Assembly: GCA_023391425.1 (NCBI GenBank)
Contig: JAEWAX010000158.1
Span: forward strand, 1-64,000
DNA from: Bacillota bacterium
GTDB lineage: Bacteria > Bacillota > Clostridia > Acetivibrionales > DSM-1351
DNA: 64,000 nucleotides
Reading direction: 5' to 3'
Positions 8,819-18,244 of this stretch are shown here, piece after piece. Both the position numbers and the translations under genes were made by a program. The notes under the pieces are model-generated. The model had not been told where the DNA came from, searched no databases, and saw only the letters and a list, made by a program, of their open reading frames with translations. Within the stretch, counting starts at the first letter, position 1. Each line of letters opens with the position of its first letter.

Positions 8819-10084
8819 TTAAGCGATTTGCTTCTTCAATCCTATTACTCTATTGAATCCAGCAACCAGTGACAAACAAAATACCAAAATAACCAACGAA
8901 AGTACATAAATCAAAACCTGATGATATTCAAAAATATAGCCTGATATTACACCCACAAGTGAAGATAAAACACTGGAAATGATATTAAGTAATGTATACA
9001 CTCCTGTTCTCTCATCCTCCTGAGTAACATTAGCGATAAGAGAACTGAGATGTGGCATTAAAATTGCTGCACCAGCTGCATAAAATATAATATGAAGGAT
9101 AACCATGGACATACTCCTATTTGGAGCACATATAAGTAAAAGAATTGCTACAAAATCCAAAGAAAATCCAACCATCATCAATCTGGTATTACTAAATCTC
9201 TGTAATAGTTTAGGATTGATAAATACTGATACCATCAGTGTAACACCCGCGAATACTGCTCCAAGTACTGAAACGAGAGATTTATCCATCTTAAGGCTGT
9301 CTGTAAGATAGGGAGCAAAGTAAAGGCTGCTGTAAGACCCAATAGCAGTATATATCTGGAACAAAATAAACAGGCACATGGTTAAAAATATTTCAGGATT
9401 CTTTTTCAATAAACAAATTGTACGACTGTATATTCCAAAATGAAGCTTTTCCCGTAGTCTCTTGTTCTTTGATTCTTCAAGTACCTTTTTGCCAATTTCA
9501 CTTTCCACATAAAAATGGTTTCTTACAAGCATCATTGAAGCCATTATAACCACAGCAAAAACAAGAAACATTCTCTCAGACTGAACTAACCCCATACGTT
9601 TAACTACTATACCTCCCAATGGTACAAATAATCCCGTAACTGTATTTATTATGTTAATCAAATTGAAGGTAGCCATCCTCTGATGATTATTGGCATCTTC
9701 CGACAAAATACAGTTAAAAGCAACACTTGTAACCATACCGGCAAATTTGTTTGTAAATACTCCAAGTACAAACATAAGATAATTATTTGATACAGCATAT
9801 ATTAAGAACGACAGCGGCCATGTGATAAGATCGGATATTATCATAGCTTTTTTTCTTCCTAACGAATCAACAATAACTCCTCCAAAAAGAGAAGATATTA
9901 TTCCAAATACAAAACCAAGGGATATGATATATCCGAGTTGCCTATCGGTTACACCTTGGCTTTTCATGTACAGACTTAAATAAAAGTTACATATTCCAAA
10001 CGGAATCCCCCAGAACACCTGGCATAAAACAGTTACCTTCTGGTTGCCCCTTAATATTTTAAAGGATTCAAAAAAACTTCCCAT
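8819..10084 (-). CDS. Major facilitator superfamily transporter
   Basis: This 421-residue protein has about 12 membrane helices and the MFS motif A between helices 2 and 3 (GGVIVDSLGRKKAM). The start at 10084 is chosen because AAGGAG (minus strand, 10091-10096) sits 6 bases upstream; an upstream in-frame ATG at 10123 has no site. It diverges from the thioesterase gene and probably exports a small molecule. Its position at the edge of the acyl-transfer cluster suggests export of the cluster product or self-protection, but this is inference. The substrate cannot be deduced. Confidence 0.88.
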   Translation of the reverse strand: MGSFFESFKILRGNQKVTVLCQVFWGIPFGICNFYLSLYMKSQGVTDRQLGYIISLGFVFGIISSLFGGVIVDSLGRKKAMIISDLITWPLSFLIYAVSNNYLMFVLGVFTNKFAGMVTSVAFNCILSEDANNHQRMATFNLINIINTVTGLFVPLGGIVVKRMGLVQSERMFLVFAVVIMASMMLVRNHFYVESEIGKKVLEESKNKRLREKLHFGIYSRTICLLKKNPEIFLTMCLFILFQIYTAIGSYSSLYFAPYLTDSLKMDKSLVSVLGAVFAGVTLMVSVFINPKLLQRFSNTRLMMVGFSLDFVAILLLICAPNRSMSMVILHIIFYAAGAAILMPHLSSLIANVTQEDERTGVYTLLNIISSVLSSLVGVISGYIFEYHQVLIYVLSLVILVFCLSLVAGFNRVIGLKKQIA

Positions 10085-10142
10085 TGTATTCTCCTTCGCT
10101 GATAAGTTATTTGTACTTATCATTAATCAATATATCATAGAA

Positions 10143-10180
10143 AATATTACACGACTTTTGTCGAAAAGTCTGGCAATATT
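10143..10180. promoter_or_regulatory. 38-bp symmetric element upstream of the MFS gene
   Basis: The stretch reads AATATT-N4-GACTTTT-GTCG-AAAAGTC-N4-AATATT, with the inner stem and both outer hexamers sharing one centre (10161.5). It lies about 60-95 bases upstream of the MFS start and is either a two-shell operator or a leader hairpin. Confidence 0.45.
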
Positions 10181-10295
10181 CTATTCAAATATAGACATAT
10201 ATTGCACCCTATAATGCTGATTTTTTAAGGATGAGCGATATTCCCACTGGAGTATATCCCATGAACGTAAAAAGTCCTAATTTACATAATCTTAT

Positions 10296-10326
10296 TTGCA
10301 ACATTTATATAAATGTCTCATATAAT
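10296..10326 (+). promoter_or_regulatory. Promoter of the thioesterase operon with embedded palindrome
   Basis: TTGCAA (10296-10301) and TATAAT (10321-10326) are separated by 19 bases. The spacer is largely a perfect 16-bp palindrome ACATTTATATAAATGT (10301-10316). A dyad between the -35 and -10 boxes is typical of a repressor site or of a MerR-like regulator. No regulator gene is adjacent. Confidence 0.45.
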
Positions 10327-10397
10327 GCTAATAAAGGTCATAATGCCATTGGGAATAGAATTAAAAGTGAACTCCTGAGAGGACGCGAAGGTGAAAA

Positions 10398-10826
10398 ATG
10401 ATAACCAGCATTTCGTTTTATGTTAGTCATTTTGAAATAGATAAAATGGACATAGTACATCATACTATTTACCCAAAGTGGTTTGAAATCGGAAGGAGAG
10501 ATTATTTGCATAAAGCAGGTATTCCTTATTCAAGTTTCAATCGACAGGGATTCTATCTTCCTCTTTCTGAGATGGAATGTAAATATAAAAGTCCTGCAAA
10601 ATATGGTGATGAAATAACAGTGCTTACAAGCATAATATTTATGTCATGTGTAATGGTAAAGTTTGAATACAACGTACTAAACAAGACAACTGGAAAGACT
10701 TTAGTCGTTGGGAATACTGTTCATGCGTGGACTGATAGCTATATTAAGCCACTCAATATAGAAAAGGCAGCACCTAAAATATATGCATCACTAAAAGAGT
10801 TCTCAGAAAAAGAGGTTACCATTTGA
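10398..10826 (+). CDS. Acyl-CoA/acyl-ACP thioesterase, YbgC/4HBT hot-dog family
   Basis: This 142-residue single hot-dog protein carries the family N-terminal signature FEIDKMDIVHHTIYPKWFE. The Asp of the DxxxxVxHxxY-type active site is present (D15 or D18 region), and WFE-x-GR follows as in YbgC. Members hydrolyse acyl-CoA or acyl-ACP thioesters. It opens the plus-strand part of the acyl-transfer cluster and probably releases or edits acyl chains there. The ATG has an AAGGTG site 5 bases upstream. Confidence 0.85.
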   Translation: MITSISFYVSHFEIDKMDIVHHTIYPKWFEIGRRDYLHKAGIPYSSFNRQGFYLPLSEMECKYKSPAKYGDEITVLTSIIFMSCVMVKFEYNVLNKTTGKTLVVGNTVHAWTDSYIKPLNIEKAAPKIYASLKEFSEKEVTI

Positions 10827-10897
10827 GATAAAGAAACTGTGTTTATTCATAAGCAATAATACCCACTCTTGCCAGTTTGCTTTAAAAGGAGATATCT

Positions 10898-11704
10898 ATG
10901 GAAAAAGGAAAATTGCTGGGCTATGGTGCAACTGCCGAGGTATATGAATGGGGACCTGATAAAATCTTAAAGTTATATTTTGATAAGTATAGTGAAGAAT
11001 GGGTAAATAACGAGGCAAAAGTTGGTCATATAGTTAATCAATCAGGTATAAATTCACCGGTTGTATATGAGGAGGTTGAAGTTGACGGCCGCATAGGGGT
11101 AATATACCAAAGAATAAATGGTAAAACGATCACAGAGCATCTCATAACAGAGCCTTGGAAATTATACTATTATATACATCAAATGGCAGTATTGCAGAAT
11201 AGTATCCATAACTTTTCGGCAAACGGTTTACCAACCCAGAAGTTACGCTTCACCTTCTCAATAAGGCTCTCTTCTTATTTACTCGGCTATAAGGCAAAAA
11301 AGATATTGGACTATATGGAAAGTTTACCAGATGGTGAGAGTATATGCCATGGCGACCTCTATTTTAATAATATTATAGTTTCAGGTAATAAATTGGTACC
11401 TATTGACTGGAATAGTACCTATAGCGGAAATAGATTAGGTGATGTAGCCAGGACGTGTATGATTATGTGTTCGCCGTCTATGATTAATGGAATTCATGAT
11501 TCGGTTGCTATTCTATCGTATTATTCTAAACGTCTAGCATATTGGGCTTATATTAATGAGTATATGAGGCTTGCAAAGGTCAAGTTTGAGGATATTGATG
11601 CATGGACGCTTCCTGTAGCAGCTGCAAAGCTTAAAGACAATATACCTGGAGAGAGAAAATGGCTAATGAACATTATAAATAAACGCCTAGAACTACTTAA
11701 TTAG
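10898..11704 (+). CDS. APH/choline-kinase-fold phosphotransferase
   Basis: The 268-residue protein begins with a glycine-rich nucleotide loop (LGYGATAEVYEWG) and has the catalytic loop ICHGDLYFNNIIV (HGDxxxxN) followed by the metal-binding Asp in PIDWNSTY. This is the aminoglycoside-phosphotransferase/choline-kinase fold. Antibiotic resistance is only one possibility. Its place between a thioesterase and an acyltransferase, 72 and 53 bases from its neighbours, suggests phosphorylation of a small hydroxylated substrate or self-protection. AAGGAGA precedes the ATG. Confidence 0.85.
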   Translation: MEKGKLLGYGATAEVYEWGPDKILKLYFDKYSEEWVNNEAKVGHIVNQSGINSPVVYEEVEVDGRIGVIYQRINGKTITEHLITEPWKLYYYIHQMAVLQNSIHNFSANGLPTQKLRFTFSIRLSSYLLGYKAKKILDYMESLPDGESICHGDLYFNNIIVSGNKLVPIDWNSTYSGNRLGDVARTCMIMCSPSMINGIHDSVAILSYYSKRLAYWAYINEYMRLAKVKFEDIDAWTLPVAAAKLKDNIPGERKWLMNIINKRLELLN

Positions 11705-11756
11705 AATACAAAGTAATATTAAGATTATAAATTTTTATTGTTTGGAGCGAATTAAA

Positions 11757-13214
11757 ATGAAGGATATGTTCAAATATAATATGAATCTTTACAGTAAAAT
11801 GATTCAAAACATAACTAACTACTATAAATATTATACTAAAGCGTTAGAAAAATTTATGGATACGAATAATCTGTCCAATCCAGATACAAAAAGTAAAGCA
11901 GGCACTTTTCCAGCCAATGGGCATGATATTTACAATTATGTTGCCCGATACAGTATGTCAAATCTCCAGATTCAAGCCATATTGAAGCTTGATGGGAGAC
12001 TGGATTTCGATAAATTAAAACAAGCAGTAAAATTGTCAGTCGAAGCAGAACCTGTTTTTAAATGTCGCTTTGTTGAAGATACTGAGCCATATTGGGAGCC
12101 CTTTGAGAACATCGGCATAGTCAATTTCTGCTCTCTGGAAGAAACTGATGATATAGATCAAGCTATTGAGAATTTTATTGAAAGTTATATAGACCTAGAT
12201 AATGACCCAATGGTGAACGTTAAGCTAATTCGCTCAAAACAATATGATGTTTTGGGCTTGAAAATAAATCATGCTTGCTGTGATGGAGCCGGAGTACAGG
12301 AATATATAAGGCTTCTATCTGAAATATATACTAAACTTGACAAAGAGAATGGCAGCTTTATACCGGTGCCTAGAATAGGTGGAAGAAAAGATCAGGATAG
12401 GATGTTTGAAGCGTTAGGCATAACAAATCCAGAAGCAATATTTATACCCGGCTCGGATATTTCGGTACCTATGTGGTCATTCCCGTGGGAGCAAAGCGGA
12501 TCAAATACTGCCTGTATGTCAGTCTGCAGACTTCCCTATGGTTATCTGGACATTATGAGCAAATATGCCAAAAGCAAAGGTGCTACAGTTAATGATTTTA
12601 TTCTTACTGCTTATTATAGAGCCATGCTCGAAATGAGGCAGCCAATATATGGTCTGCCTATGGAAATCCCAATCACAGTTGATTTACGCCGTTACCTTCC
12701 CGATCATAAAACACAAGCAATAAGGAATTTTTCAGGTTCGATAAGCACCAGACTTATCATGAATGTAGATGAACCCTTTAGTGAAACTTTGCAAAGGGTT
12801 GCTAATATGATGAAAGAAGTAAAAAAAGGGTATCCGGGTATTCAAAGTGCTCTTGGCCTAGAGCGTATTGAAAATATAAGTTTTCAGGAAACCCTTGCTT
12901 ATTACCAAGCCACAGCTGAGTCTAAGAAACCACAATTATTTTGTCCCTTATATTGTGGTGATAAGTGTGTGCCGACTTTATCAAATTTAGGCTGCATGTC
13001 AAAATCTTTAATGATGTTTGGAAACAATACTGTGATTGATGCTTACATTTTACCTCCAGTATTGCGTGCACCAGGGCTTTTACTAATGGCATGCACCTAT
13101 AACTCTATTTTAACATTGGCTACTGGTTATTACAAAAGTACAGTTGGTAAGGAGAATATAGAGAAGTTGCTTAATAAAATCAAGGATGAGCTTATTGAAG
13201 GATGTAAAAGTTAA
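11757..13214 (+). CDS. Stand-alone condensation-domain-like acyltransferase, paralog 1
   Basis: This 485-residue protein belongs to the NRPS-condensation/PapA/WES-like acyltransferase superfamily (COG4908-type). The catalytic HxxxDG motif is intact in KINHACCDGAG (H172, D176). A second conserved block, DLRRYLPDHKTQAIRNFSG, matches the DFGW-side structural motif region of this family. It has no carrier or adenylation domain, so it must act in trans on an acyl-CoA or acyl-ACP and a free nucleophile (alcohol or amine). ATG 11757 has GGAG nine bases upstream; an in-frame TTG at 11742 does not. It shares strong similarity with the genes at 16604-18079 and 22360-23688. Confidence 0.85.
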   Translation: MKDMFKYNMNLYSKMIQNITNYYKYYTKALEKFMDTNNLSNPDTKSKAGTFPANGHDIYNYVARYSMSNLQIQAILKLDGRLDFDKLKQAVKLSVEAEPVFKCRFVEDTEPYWEPFENIGIVNFCSLEETDDIDQAIENFIESYIDLDNDPMVNVKLIRSKQYDVLGLKINHACCDGAGVQEYIRLLSEIYTKLDKENGSFIPVPRIGGRKDQDRMFEALGITNPEAIFIPGSDISVPMWSFPWEQSGSNTACMSVCRLPYGYLDIMSKYAKSKGATVNDFILTAYYRAMLEMRQPIYGLPMEIPITVDLRRYLPDHKTQAIRNFSGSISTRLIMNVDEPFSETLQRVANMMKEVKKGYPGIQSALGLERIENISFQETLAYYQATAESKKPQLFCPLYCGDKCVPTLSNLGCMSKSLMMFGNNTVIDAYILPPVLRAPGLLLMACTYNSILTLATGYYKSTVGKENIEKLLNKIKDELIEGCKS

Positions 13215-13243
13215 TCCGAAAAAAACAACAAGTCCAATAAACG

Positions 13244-13278
13244 AAACCACAGGTTAAAATTAAACACCTGTGGTTTTG
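13244..13278 (+). terminator. Terminator after acyltransferase paralog 1
   Basis: Arms AAACCACAGGT (13244-13254) and ACCTGTGGTTT (13266-13276) form an 11-bp stem followed by TTG on the plus strand; the facing gene ends at 13316, so the element may serve both directions. Confidence 0.7.
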
Positions 13279-13315
13279 ATTAAGCATATATAAAATTTAT
13301 GACTTAACTATTAAG

Positions 13316-14062
13316 TTACTTATTAAATGTGTAGATTCTCCAGGTCTTATTTTTATGTTCAATTGTTCCTTTAATGTCTGCTCTGTGCTTGTTTCTCTCT
13401 AAATTATTATACATTTCATCCATATCTCCATAGTGACCAACCGTATAGTAATTTAAACTAATATATTTATTATTTCTATTTATATTTATACTTGAAAAAT
13501 CTATTAACAGCCCCTTCTTGGTTAGTTCAAATATTTCATTCTTTATATATTCGGCCATGGGGTATATTTTTCTTCTTTTATTTGTAGAAAAACTATCTAT
13601 AATTTTATTCGCTATTGTATCTTTAAATACTGACATATTTCTACAATACAATTTACAAAACCACCCATCATCATGAGCAAGATAAACAAAACTATTATTT
13701 ATTCTATTAAAAAATGGAGATTTTAATGGTTTACCAAAATGTGACAAGTATAACACTTCTGCCATTTCGTTTGGGGTACAATTGTCCAAATCCACTTCAT
13801 TATTATAATCTATCCAATGGAAATTACCTAAACCGTAAATATCTTCTTTGGATAACTCAAATATTTCTTCTTTTCCATTTGCAGTCTCTAATAACCAACT
13901 TCTATTAAAATTATTAGTAATATAATTTCCATCAGTCACTAAAATATTTTCCAACCCTATTGGACTAAACCTAATAAACTCTCTAAATTCCATTCCATAA
14001 TATATAAAATAATTTTCTTTAAAATTTGCATCTATATAAAATACATCTCTTATTCTTCTCAT
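13316..14062 (-). CDS. Hypothetical protein, 248 residues
   Basis: I do not recognise this protein. It is soluble, rich in Asn, Tyr and Lys, and has no signal peptide or membrane helix. GAGGAG lies ten bases upstream of the ATG, so it is probably translated. The C-terminus (HKNKTWRIYTFNK) and the many aromatic residues suggest a beta-rich fold. It is even more AT-rich than its neighbours and sits alone between two transcription units, which suggests a recent acquisition. No function is proposed. Confidence 0.6.
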   Translation of the reverse strand: MRRIRDVFYIDANFKENYFIYYGMEFREFIRFSPIGLENILVTDGNYITNNFNRSWLLETANGKEEIFELSKEDIYGLGNFHWIDYNNEVDLDNCTPNEMAEVLYLSHFGKPLKSPFFNRINNSFVYLAHDDGWFCKLYCRNMSVFKDTIANKIIDSFSTNKRRKIYPMAEYIKNEIFELTKKGLLIDFSSININRNNKYISLNYYTVGHYGDMDEMYNNLERNKHRADIKGTIEHKNKTWRIYTFNK

Positions 14063-14469
14063 AAATTTGAATCTCCTCTTGCATCGAATTTACTACAAAT
14101 ATACAAAAATACTAATTTATATTTTAATACAAATATTACCACATTTTTTATTTAAATAAAATAACAAACGTTAGGCTAAATACTTAATTTTGATAATATG
14201 CTTGACTAATCAACTTAAAGTATTATATTACATCAGCATCTTACTGCTCTTTCCATCATAAATTAGCTAAAAACATTATGCAAACCAATATTAAAAGATA
14301 AAACTAAAAAGTAGTAAAAATAAAAAACTGATGTAAAAAAATACATCAGCTAATTTCAGTCAGGAAAAGTATTGATAAATCTTGTGATAATTTAACCTTC
14401 GCACCTCTTAAAAAACCTCGTTATTCTCAGTTCTATTCTGTACTTTTTCTTTCATATTCAAATCCGAAC
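14063..14469 (-). terminator. Intergenic gap with terminator of the ACP-KAS-SDR operon
   Basis: The 407-base gap holds one clear element: arms 14328-14335 and 14342-14349 (CTGATGTA/TACATCAG) with a T-rich loop, followed on the minus strand by TTTTTT (complement of 14322-14327). This terminates the minus-strand operon that ends at 14470. Nothing else convincing is seen in the rest of the gap. Confidence 0.75.
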
Positions 14470-15228
14470 CTAATGTGTTAAATATCCACCATCAACTATC
14501 ATAGATGTGCCGGTAATAAACTTTGATGCATCACTTAGAAGAAATGCAGTTGCACTAGCTACATCCTCAGGTTCCCCCAACCCCATAATTTGCCTTTTCT
14601 TTAGGTTGGTTTCAAAATCATTGTTGTTGACAAGCTCAAGTAAGCCATCATATATTTGAGTTTTTATCATGCCTGGTGCTACAGAGTTTATTCGTATCTT
14701 CTTTGGTGCAAGTTCTAATGCCATTGACCTAATAGCGCTGTCAAGAGCACCCTTGCTTGCACAGTAAGCAGCCAAACCTCTAGCCCCAACTTTACTTGAA
14801 ATGGATGATATTGCTACAATACTGCCCCCATTATTATACTTACTTTTGGAAAAATGTTTTACAAGCTCCACAAAGCTATAAAAGTTTATTGACATAATAC
14901 TTTTTAAATCATCCTGTTTTAAGTATTGAAGAGGAATTGTGCGTGATATGCCAGCTGAATGTACAATTCCGTTAAGCTTTCTACCTTTACTGCATACATT
15001 GTCTATCATACCCTCTATCTCATTTAAATTGTTTAAATCAATCTTGTAATAGGAATGGTTACCTGGTTCCAACTCATTGTACGTTTCTTTGAGTTTTTCT
15101 TCATTCCTGGCCACCATAATAATGTTTGCTCCGACTTTACTCAAAAATATGGCAATACCTTTTCCGATTCCAGAAGAAGCTCCGGTAACCAATACATTTT
15201 TTCCACTCAGATCCATCGGATTTATCAC
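14470..15228 (-). CDS. Short-chain dehydrogenase/reductase, FabG-like
   Basis: This 252-residue Rossmann enzyme has the TGASSGIG cofactor motif (15-22), a HSAGI variant of the NNAG motif (90-94), catalytic Ser near 142, and Y155/K159 in YCASK. Arg41 after the second strand favours NADPH. FabG-type members reduce beta-ketoacyl-ACP. It starts within the stop of the KAS III gene (4-base overlap) and follows an ACP, so reduction of the condensation product on that ACP is the likely reaction. The final VDGGYLTH is the usual SDR C-terminus. Confidence 0.93.
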   Translation of the reverse strand: MINPMDLSGKNVLVTGASSGIGKGIAIFLSKVGANIIMVARNEEKLKETYNELEPGNHSYYKIDLNNLNEIEGMIDNVCSKGRKLNGIVHSAGISRTIPLQYLKQDDLKSIMSINFYSFVELVKHFSKSKYNNGGSIVAISSISSKVGARGLAAYCASKGALDSAIRSMALELAPKKIRINSVAPGMIKTQIYDGLLELVNNNDFETNLKKRQIMGLGEPEDVASATAFLLSDASKFITGTSMIVDGGYLTH

Positions 15229-16280
15229 TTATTCTCAACTCCATTAAAATAGTAATTAGTGTATATCATAGGAATACAAGCAGATTTTTTCATTTCCAGG
15301 TAAACCCCTCCATAGGATAAGCCTACACCAAAGCCACATAATAATAGCTTCACTGTATCCTCCGTTTGTTCTGCGCCCAATGTATCAACCAATGTCAGAG
15401 GGATAGATTCACCACTTGTGTTCCCATATCTGTCAATAGATACAGGTACCTTTTCCATAGAAATACCTAGTTTTTTTGCCAAATGCTTGATAATAAATAG
15501 ATTAGCTTGATGAAAAACAAACATATCTACATCATTTTTATCAACAGTATACTCTGAAATAAAGTTGTTTAAATCCTTATACACATCAGTAATAGTAAAG
15601 TTAAAAATATCGGCTCCATTCATGGACAATTCATAATCTGATGTATCTATGTTGGTTTGACTCCTGCTTCTTGCATGACCTGCAGGTACCATAATGTATT
15701 TATAACCGCTTCCTTTGGTCTTCAAAAAGTATTTAATTTCTTTGCCTTCTGTCTTTTCCAAAGCAGTAGCTGTTCCTCCATCACCAAATATCATTGCTGT
15801 CGCACTGTCACAGGGATTTATTCCGTAATTACTGGTATCTCCAACAAGAAGAAGGACCCTTTTTATATTCTGTGTTGAAATCATTGTAGCAGCCTGCCAT
15901 AGGCCATAGACATAACCAGAACATCCAAGATTTATATCAAAAGCTATACAATCGTTACTTAGTCCAAGTCTATATTGCAGAACACATGCTGTTGCTGGTA
16001 CTGCATAATCAGGTGTCTGAGTTATAAGAATCAAAGCATCGATAGATGAGGCTTCCCAGTTTAACCTTTCCATGAGGTTTTTTGCAGCAACATAGCATAA
16101 ATCTGATGCACATTGCTCATCAATAGCTACATGCCTCGTTTTGACACCTGTCATACTAATAAACTTACGTACGTTTTCCTCACCGAATATTTCATCATAG
16201 TCTTCGTTATTTACTATACGCTCAGGTACTGCACATGCTATACCTTTAATTTCCACATTTTTTAATATACCGGTAGCCAA
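15225..16280 (-). CDS. Beta-ketoacyl-ACP synthase III-like enzyme
   Basis: The 351-residue thiolase-fold protein has the KAS III Cys-His-Asn triad: C120 in NLGCSGYVYG, H257 in FHQANLF and N287 in YGNTSGES. It joins a primer acyl-CoA to malonyl-ACP in fatty acid synthesis; a dedicated copy beside its own ACP points to a secondary metabolite. The start is TTG: GAGGTG sits 7 bases upstream and directly after the ACP stop, and no ATG occurs in the first 42 codons. It is coupled to the SDR gene downstream. No malonyltransferase is encoded nearby, so that activity would come from primary metabolism. Confidence 0.93.
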   Translation of the reverse strand: MATGILKNVEIKGIACAVPERIVNNEDYDEIFGEENVRKFISMTGVKTRHVAIDEQCASDLCYVAAKNLMERLNWEASSIDALILITQTPDYAVPATACVLQYRLGLSNDCIAFDINLGCSGYVYGLWQAATMISTQNIKRVLLLVGDTSNYGINPCDSATAMIFGDGGTATALEKTEGKEIKYFLKTKGSGYKYIMVPAGHARSRSQTNIDTSDYELSMNGADIFNFTITDVYKDLNNFISEYTVDKNDVDMFVFHQANLFIIKHLAKKLGISMEKVPVSIDRYGNTSGESIPLTLVDTLGAEQTEDTVKLLLCGFGVGLSYGGVYLEMKKSACIPMIYTNYYFNGVENK

Positions 16281-16291
16281 TTAATTGCACC

Positions 16292-16510
16292 TCACTCCAT
16301 TTTATCGATTATATCCTTTATGGTTTTAAATTTTTTTATTTCCGCGGATTTGATGTCCTTACCATAAACGCTATCAAACATAGCAATTGTAGATATTACA
16401 GCCATAGAATCCCATTCACTGATACTACTGAGTTCTGTTGTTTCCTCAAGTGTGTCTTTCTCGATAAGCAGCAATTCTTCCAGAAGATTAATCTTTTCTT
16501 TAATATTCAT
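16292..16510 (-). CDS. Acyl carrier protein
   Basis: This is a 72-residue acidic helical carrier protein. The phosphopantetheine attachment Ser is in EWDSMAV, which matches the DSx motif. The ATG at 16510 is preceded by GGAAAGG nine bases upstream; an in-frame ATG at 16537 has no site. It lies between acyltransferase paralog 2 and the KAS III gene, 11 bases from the latter, and is most likely the carrier on which the chain is built and from which an acyltransferase takes it. Confidence 0.9.
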   Translation of the reverse strand: MNIKEKINLLEELLLIEKDTLEETTELSSISEWDSMAVISTIAMFDSVYGKDIKSAEIKKFKTIKDIIDKME

Positions 16511-16603
16511 ATCATAAATCCTTTCCGCTAAATGCATTTATACTGTTTACATAATAGAATATGCCCCTTTAAGTGAATATGTGAAATTGTTTTCGTAAAC
16601 TAC

Positions 16604-18079
16604 TTATTGTCTACATCCTTCTATCAACTCATCTTTAATTTTATTAAGAAGCCCTTCCATATCAGATTTCCGGACTGAAGTTTTGTAATATCCTACTGTC
16701 AAAGAAATAATACCATTATAGGTACCAACCACAAGTAAAATCCCTGGAGCACGTATTGCAGGTGGAAAACAGCTCACATCGGTCACTGTATTCTCACCAA
16801 ATTTAATTAAGGACCTTGATATAAAACCAATATTCGATAATACCGGAGAACACCTATTGAATACAACAAAAGGGTTTTGTGAAACAAAATCAACTAATTG
16901 AGAAAAAGCCTTAATATAAGCGCAAATTTGATGGAAATTTATTATTTCATATAACTCGACCTTTATAGCATCTTGTACACTTGGATGCCTGTTTTTCAAA
17001 GCCTCTGTCACATTCATTACTCGTGATAAAGTTTCACCAAATAACTCATTCGATTTTCTGCCTATTCTTAATATAACTCCACCTGAAAAATTCCTTATTG
17101 CTTCTGTTTTATGCTCGGGGAGATACTTTCGTAAGTCAGTAGTAATAGAGATGTCCATAGGTATACCGTAGGGTGGCTTAGTTTTTTCAAACATAGCCCT
17201 AAAAAATGCAGTTAGAAGCAAGTCATTGATTGTTGCACCTCTGGCTTTGGCATATTTGTTTAATATATCTAAATACCCAATCGGAAGTTTGCAAATCGCG
17301 AAGCCTGTATTACCTATTCGGATATTCTTCCAAGGAAAACTCCAGGTAGTTAAGGGTGTTTGTTGCAGAGGAGTGTATGAGGTCATCGGATTACTTTCTC
17401 TAAGTGCGTCAACAAGTCTGTTATGATCCACTCTACTGCGTACACTCGGATTGGGAATAAAATCACTATCCTCATTATCGATACGAGTATAAATATCCGC
17501 AAGTAGCTGAATATATTCCTTTGCTCCAGCTCCATCGCAGCACACATGATTGATTTTCACACCTAAAGTATCACCTTCACTAGAGCGAATGAGTTTTACC
17601 ATAACCATTGGATCCTTATCCATATTCATCGAACTTTCTAAAAACCGCTCAACAGCCTCTTCTGAATTATATGTCTCCTCTATGGTACAAAACTTAATAT
17701 TATCAATATCGTCAAAACGTTTCCAATGCGGTGGATTACTATTAATAAATCTGCATCCAAAAACTGGTTCTACATCAAAAGATAATCTTACTGCCTTTAC
17801 AAGCTTATCAAAATCCAATCTACCATCAAGCTTCATTATGATCTGAAGCTGAAAACTTGCTATACCATACTTAGCAAGATAATTGTATATGTCATACCCA
17901 TTGGCTGGTATAATGGTTGGTATAGTTCCCGTACTATTGAAATTATCCTTATAGTCCTGTCTATTGAAGTTCACGTATTTCTCAAACATCTTTTTAATAT
18001 TGTTATAATAACTTTCTAGGGGCGGTGGAAACATTGGGTATTTAATTTTAGTGTTTTCGGTCTTCGTTTTATTTTCCAT
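16604..18079 (-). CDS. Stand-alone condensation-domain-like acyltransferase, paralog 2
   Basis: This 491-residue protein has the same fold as the genes at 11757 and 22360. HxxxDG is intact in KINHVCCDGAG (H178, D182), and DLRKYLPEHKTEAIRNFSG is conserved. The first 50 residues form a distinctive Tyr/Asn-rich arm (PMFPPPLESYYNN) that paralog 3 lacks. The ATG has GGAGAGAG at good spacing. It is the first gene of a probable minus-strand operon with ACP, KAS III and SDR, and it diverges from an acyl-CoA ligase. It probably transfers the ACP-bound acyl group to an acceptor; the acceptor is unknown. Confidence 0.87.
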   Translation of the reverse strand: MENKTKTENTKIKYPMFPPPLESYYNNIKKMFEKYVNFNRQDYKDNFNSTGTIPTIIPANGYDIYNYLAKYGIASFQLQIIMKLDGRLDFDKLVKAVRLSFDVEPVFGCRFINSNPPHWKRFDDIDNIKFCTIEETYNSEEAVERFLESSMNMDKDPMVMVKLIRSSEGDTLGVKINHVCCDGAGAKEYIQLLADIYTRIDNEDSDFIPNPSVRSRVDHNRLVDALRESNPMTSYTPLQQTPLTTWSFPWKNIRIGNTGFAICKLPIGYLDILNKYAKARGATINDLLLTAFFRAMFEKTKPPYGIPMDISITTDLRKYLPEHKTEAIRNFSGGVILRIGRKSNELFGETLSRVMNVTEALKNRHPSVQDAIKVELYEIINFHQICAYIKAFSQLVDFVSQNPFVVFNRCSPVLSNIGFISRSLIKFGENTVTDVSCFPPAIRAPGILLVVGTYNGIISLTVGYYKTSVRKSDMEGLLNKIKDELIEGCRQ

Positions 18080-18149
18080 ATCACTCTCTCCATATATTTC
18101 AGATTTTTGGTTGGAATTATCCCCTGCTAAATCTATACATAGTTACGCA

Positions 18150-18214
18150 TTTTTATTGCACTTTTCCTACAATTTTATATTATGTATACCTCTGCACAAC
18201 TGTTACAAATATTA
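18150..18214 (-). promoter_or_regulatory. Conserved promoter block, copy A
   Basis: This 65-bp block is about 80% identical to 23790-23855, and both lie upstream of condensation-like paralogs. The minus strand contains TTGTAA and CATAAT separated by 18 bases in both copies. It is a probable shared promoter or operator; the factor is unknown. Confidence 0.6.
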
Positions 18215-18244
18215 ACTGATTTCTTGTCCCCCTAAACCTTACAG

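Noticed and set aside
10898..11704. Calling the APH-fold protein an aminoglycoside resistance gene
   Set aside because: The fold motifs are shared with choline and other small-molecule kinases, and the context is biosynthetic.
15225..16510. Treating ACP, KAS III and SDR as the primary fatty-acid operon
   Set aside because: No fabD, fabF, accB, fabZ or fabK genes are present, and acyltransferases and ligases surround the set.
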